NCBI GenBank assembly: GCA_964429135.1
Contig: CAYSAU010000017.1
Span: 8,499 to 72,498, forward strand
DNA length: 64,000 nucleotides
DNA from: CAZSDU01 sp964429135
GTDB lineage: Bacteria > Bacteroidota > Bacteroidia > Bacteroidales > FEN-979
Direction: 5' to 3'
This document shows positions 61,029 through 64,000 of the stretch, piece after piece. Positions within the stretch are counted from its first letter, which is position 1. Every line of letters starts with the position of its first letter. Position numbers and translations under genes: made by a program. The notes under the pieces were generated by a model that saw only the letters and a program-made list of their open reading frames with translations, ran no database searches and had not been told where the DNA came from.

Positions 61029-62690
61029 TTAAAAACGGGTTACATCACGTGGAATTTTTTTAAATATTATGTTCTTTTTCATCATAAAATCCTTAGGCAA
61101 CAGGCAATTGTCGGCATAAATAACATATTGTCCCGCTTTGGTTCTTATAGTGGAAAGGGTATCGTAATCAAGAGTTGTAAGCGATTCTTTTTCGTAAATA
61201 AAATAGTACGCAGTACCTTCTTTTTTGCCAAGGAAATAGGGGGTGTCAGATTTTAATTCCGGTTGTTCAAATGCTTTACGTGTTTCGCTGTACCAGATGT
61301 ATTCCCTTATTTTTCCGGTATCTACCTCTTCGTTCAGATATTCATTGTTTTCACCTACAAACAGAGGTTTGCCTAATACCAGATAATCGAAACTGCCCCC
61401 AGTACCTTCTTTATCACTATAACCATTTATAACCCGTTTCACCCTTTCAGCAGTAATGGTATTGGCATAATCTTCCATTTCTACTAAAATGAATTTCCGG
61501 TTGCCTTCATCTTGATTGTTTAGATTTAGCACTGCATGGGCAGTGGTTCCGCTACCAGCAAATGAATCAAGAATAATCGAATTTGTATCGCAAACAAAAT
61601 TGATTAAATACTGAATTAGAGTAGGTGTTTTGGGATAATCAAATACTTTATCACCAAAAATTTCTTTTAAGATTATTCCGCCTTCTTCAGTTGTACCGAC
61701 ATAATCATTTGCATCAATAAGATTACGAGGTACTTCTGGTTCGTAATTAGCTTTGTCATACCTTGGTGCTAATGATTTGCCTTTAAAAAGAATTTTCGTG
61801 TTCTTCTTAATTTCTTGCTCTAAATTCTCTTGAGTCCATATAAATTTTGATTCCAATAATAAATCATCTTCAAACTTACCATTTCTAAACCATACATCAT
61901 TTTTAAGTACAACTTCGTTAACTTTTGTACCATACTTACCAGCAGTAAAGTGAAAATCCTCAGACATAGTACTTGAAATGGATTCTTTCGGGAATCGCAA
62001 AGTCTTTTTTTGATTATTACTTTTAATTAATGGATTATCCGCTTCGTTAACTTTAGAAAGGCCTTTGTATCTTGAATTATTTCTTTTCTTCTCATAACAC
62101 ATAACATATTCAAGACATTTTTTGCTCTTATTGGAAAGATTTGATGGAGAATATGTTTTATACCAAGAAAAGTACTCGATAAAGTTACCTGAACCAAAAA
62201 TTTCATCCATTATTAATTTTAAGTGTGCTAACTCATTGTCATCAATAGAAATAAAGATAGCCCCATCATCAGCTAAAAGTTTTTGCAGGAGTTTAAGGCG
62301 TGGATACATCATGCAAAGCCATTTGTCGTGCCTTGCCAAATCATCAATACCAATAGCCGCCTCTTTTCCGTTTTCTTTTGCTTTAAGGGTAGCTTCGAGC
62401 CATTTTTTTATTTTCGGGTGGTTCACATTATCATTATACACCCAATTCTCGTTACCGGTGTTATATGGAGGATCTATATAGATACATTTAATTTTGCCTT
62501 CGTATTCTGGCAACAGACTTTTCAGGGCTTCGAGGTTATCACCATGAATGATTTTATTACCCGAATTTGCAGGAGTATTTGTTTCCCCGTCTGTTTCGTT
62601 AAAACCATATTTGTGCTCCAATATTTTAAATGGCACATCCCTATGATGATTAATTACTTTTTCTTTACCAATCCAATTGAGTGTGGGCAT
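61029..62690 (-). CDS. mod: Type III DNA-methyltransferase, Mod subunit
   Basis: 553 residues. Motif IV is D73-PPY76 (CIYIDPPYNTG) and motif I FAGSG is at 377-381 (LDSFAGSGTTAHAV), so the order is that of beta-class adenine methyltransferases. The target recognition part lies between them (about 190-340). It methylates adenine for self-protection and gives the Res protein its site. It opens with NHHRDVPFKILEHKYGF, typical of the family. It starts 6 bases after the XRE gene stop. Confidence 0.93.
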   Translation of the reverse strand: MPTLNWIGKEKVINHHRDVPFKILEHKYGFNETDGETNTPANSGNKIIHGDNLEALKSLLPEYEGKIKCIYIDPPYNTGNENWVYNDNVNHPKIKKWLEATLKAKENGKEAAIGIDDLARHDKWLCMMYPRLKLLQKLLADDGAIFISIDDNELAHLKLIMDEIFGSGNFIEYFSWYKTYSPSNLSNKSKKCLEYVMCYEKKRNNSRYKGLSKVNEADNPLIKSNNQKKTLRFPKESISSTMSEDFHFTAGKYGTKVNEVVLKNDVWFRNGKFEDDLLLESKFIWTQENLEQEIKKNTKILFKGKSLAPRYDKANYEPEVPRNLIDANDYVGTTEEGGIILKEIFGDKVFDYPKTPTLIQYLINFVCDTNSIILDSFAGSGTTAHAVLNLNNQDEGNRKFILVEMEDYANTITAERVKRVINGYSDKEGTGGSFDYLVLGKPLFVGENNEYLNEEVDTGKIREYIWYSETRKAFEQPELKSDTPYFLGKKEGTAYYFIYEKESLTTLDYDTLSTIRTKAGQYVIYADNCLLPKDFMMKKNIIFKKIPRDVTRF

Positions 62691-62696
62691 AAATTA

Positions 62697-62993
62697 TCAA
62701 CTTTTCTTTTTATTATCAATTTTCTTTACAGCCGTTTTTAGCGATTTTAAAGCCACTTCTTCATCTTTTACCAAGTCATAAACCTTTTCACTAAGCCAAA
62801 GAGAGAGTAACTCCTCCTTGTCCACTTTGAAAAGTTCAGCAAGTAAAAGCACCTGTTCACGGCGTGCCTGCCGTTCGCCTTTTTCTAACTTACTTACAAA
62901 AGCAGTATCAGCTTTCAGGCAAGCCGCTACTTCACGTTGCCTGATATTCCTTTCTTCACGCAGGTTGCGGATATGTTCACTAAACTGGCTCAT
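62697..62993 (-). CDS. XRE-family regulator of the restriction system
   Basis: About 98 residues from the ATG at 62993. HTH: RNIRQREVAACLKADTAFVSKLEKGERQARREQVLLLAELF. It is like the controller proteins found ahead of restriction genes. The in-frame extension to 63083 passes through the promoter and poly-phenylalanine-coding A-tract, so it is rejected. The palindrome TTGTCA-N5-TGACAA at 63010-63026 is probably its own operator. Confidence 0.88.
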   Translation of the reverse strand: MSQFSEHIRNLREERNIRQREVAACLKADTAFVSKLEKGERQARREQVLLLAELFKVDKEELLSLWLSEKVYDLVKDEEVALKSLKTAVKKIDNKKKS

Positions 62994-63009
62994 ATTGTTA
63001 TGTATTGTC

Positions 63010-63026
63010 TTGTCAAACAATGACAA
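63010..63026. promoter_or_regulatory. XRE operator candidate, TTGTCA-N5-TGACAA
   Basis: Perfect 6+6 palindrome that overlaps the -7 box of the xre-mod-res operon, so binding should repress it. Confidence 0.6.
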
Positions 63027-63031
63027 AAATA
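63024..63031 (-). promoter_or_regulatory. -7 promoter box TATTTTTG (xre-mod-res)
   Basis: Minus-strand TATTTTTG matches TAnnTTTG, 31 bases before the XRE start at 62993; it shares three bases with the palindrome. Confidence 0.55.
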
Positions 63032-63048
63032 CACATAAAAAAAGAAAC

Positions 63049-63096
63049 AAAAAAAAAAAAAAGAAAAACTGCAAACCTTGCAAAGTTTGCAGTTTT
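63049..63096 (-). terminator. Strong rho-independent terminator
   Basis: AAAACTGCAAAC (63065-63076) pairs with GTTTGCAGTTTT (63085-63096), 12 perfect pairs, 8-base loop, followed on the minus strand by a run of 14 T (63049-63062). It ends the DUF3987 transcript and insulates the restriction operon. Confidence 0.85.
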
Positions 63097-63116
63097 ACAA
63101 AGTATGGTAAAACACC

Positions 63117-64000
63117 CTACTGTTTTGAATAACAGCCGTATTGGGGTTGTGAAAGATACTTCTCTGTAAGCTCTTTGAGGAGGTTATCAACCGAACGGGT
63201 TGACAGATTGTACTTTTTGCCCAACTCAATAGCTTCGGCTCTTTTAAAATCGGACGGTAAGGCATCAAAGAATTTGCGTTTGTTGTCGCCAGAGCGGAAA
63301 ACGGCATTGTCGTTTTGCTTTGGCAGATTATGAAACATGAGCAAACTGTGCTGTAGAAAAAGGTCGGCAAGATTTACAGCGGTTTCAAAATCGGCATCCG
63401 TGCAAATTACAGTTGTTGAGGCATCACCATTTTCAAACTTACGAATGGCAGTAAAAATCATTGCCATACGAAACAAAACAAGCCCAAGCCGTTTTACAAT
63501 GCTTCCTGCATCATCTCCGGTAAAAGTGGTAACTTCAATCAGCCATCGGCTGCAAATTGAGTTTAACGATTGCCATTGCTCCTGAGTAAGCTCAATTGTT
63601 GTCGGGCATTGCTTTAAAAATTGGATTAACTGGAATACCTGAACGGATAGTGCGTTGAAATGCTCGGTAAGGTTGATACTGCTGGCATAGGGTGAAACAT
63701 CACGCCATTGTTGCTCAACCTTGTAGGCATAAAACATAAAGCGACTGAAAAGACCGTCCTCGGCTGATGCAATCAGTCCGGTAACCTGACTTGGAGTGCC
63801 TGACAGTGCAACCGAAAGACGTGGTTCGTTCACCTCAATATACTCATTATTGGTTTTCTTTGAACTGGAAATGCGTTCATGATGGAAAGCCTTACGGAGC
63901 ATGTCAGAATAACCGCCCCATTCCTGTTTCAGTACATTGCCCATAGTATCGGCTTCGGTTTCGCAAATGATGCCTTCGCCCTGGTTCTGTTCGAGGTGGG
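63117..64000 (-). CDS. DUF3987-family protein, 5' end beyond the window
   Basis: The reading frame stays open from the stop at 63117 to the right edge, through the ATG at 63944, so the true start is outside and only the last ~294 residues are seen. The segment ETEADTMGNVLKQEWGGYSDMLRKAFHHERISSSKKTNNEYIEVNEPRLSVALSGTPSQV is typical of DUF3987 proteins, primase-helicase-like proteins that are common in Bacteroidota mobile elements. A winged-helix end (LGKKYNLSTRSVDNLLKELTEK) follows. It is the upstream neighbour of the restriction operon but ends in its own terminator. Confidence 0.8.
   Translation of the reverse strand, partial: HLEQNQGEGIICETEADTMGNVLKQEWGGYSDMLRKAFHHERISSSKKTNNEYIEVNEPRLSVALSGTPSQVTGLIASAEDGLFSRFMFYAYKVEQQWRDVSPYASSINLTEHFNALSVQVFQLIQFLKQCPTTIELTQEQWQSLNSICSRWLIEVTTFTGDDAGSIVKRLGLVLFRMAMIFTAIRKFENGDASTTVICTDADFETAVNLADLFLQHSLLMFHNLPKQNDNAVFRSGDNKRKFFDALPSDFKRAEAIELGKKYNLSTRSVDNLLKELTEKYLSQPQYGCYSKQ

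Noticed and set aside
62994..63083. N-terminal extension of the XRE protein with a poly-phenylalanine run
   Set aside because: The extension translates a homopolymer tract and the promoter/operator; the ATG at 62993 matches the family start.

Overview
The window comes from a member of the Bacteroidota, most likely an anaerobic or facultative environmental lineage. The evidence is: many start sites preceded by the Bacteroidota -7 promoter box TAnnTTTG rather than a Shine-Dalgarno sequence, a TonB-dependent receptor of the outer-membrane beta-barrel family typical of the phylum, periplasmic GH92/GH2 mannosidases, an M64 peptidase, and DUF6266 and DUF3987 genes typical of Bacteroidota mobile elements. 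A glycyl-radical activase and an octaheme cytochrome suggest anaerobic metabolism. No rRNA, tRNA, IS transposase or CRISPR array was found.

Layout. 0.1-19.7 kb is mainly chromosomal housekeeping: a GT87-like mannosyltransferase, a radical-SAM activase, an M64 peptidase, an EamA transporter, a beta-mannosidase/alpha-mannosidase operon, galactose genes (galK, a lipoprotein galM, an SGLT-type symporter), PPK2, an SDR plus EXPERA (TMEM97-like) pair, an M23 peptidase, a metallophosphoesterase and an alkyltransferase. 19.8-31.7 kb is an arsenic island of two ArsR-controlled operons. The first is arsR-arsE-arsF-arsG-COG0701 permease-P5CR-like-octaheme cytochrome c (organoarsenical nitroreduction and export, plus an uncharacterised redox tail). 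The second is arsR-arsC-arsM-acr3 (arsenate reduction, methylation, arsenite export). A TonB receptor transcribed divergently from the second arsR lies between them, and two perfect or near-perfect palindromes sit in that shared promoter region. A two-kinase/response-regulator cluster follows (31.7-37.4 kb), then a phosphatidylethanolamine synthesis operon (psd, pssA) with a HAMP-like/CPBP protein, a DAK2-DegV fusion, three proteins I do not recognise, a second HAMP-like/CPBP paralogue, and a dynamin-like GTPase translationally coupled to a Kef-type antiporter.

From about 49 kb to the right edge the sequence changes character: AT-rich, non-coding stretches, and all genes on the minus strand. 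This looks like an integrated element carrying a defence island. Read in the direction of transcription it holds a DUF3987 gene (cut by the window edge), an XRE regulator with its own operator, type III restriction-modification mod and res, a GmrSD-like DUF262/DUF1524 protein, a Fic protein, a full-length prokaryotic Argonaute whose PIWI domain lacks catalytic aspartates, and a toxin-antitoxin-chaperone (TAC) module: HigB-like toxin, HigA-like antitoxin with a C-terminal extension, and a SecB-like chaperone. A 1.27 kb non-coding region with a large inverted repeat, a J-domain gene and a DUF6266 gene follow.

The most notable items are the inactive Argonaute with an array of identically spaced palindromes upstream, the SecB-type TAC module directly downstream of it, and the octaheme cytochrome/P5CR-like pair at the end of an organoarsenical operon. 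All functional calls are from sequence reading alone; no database search was run.
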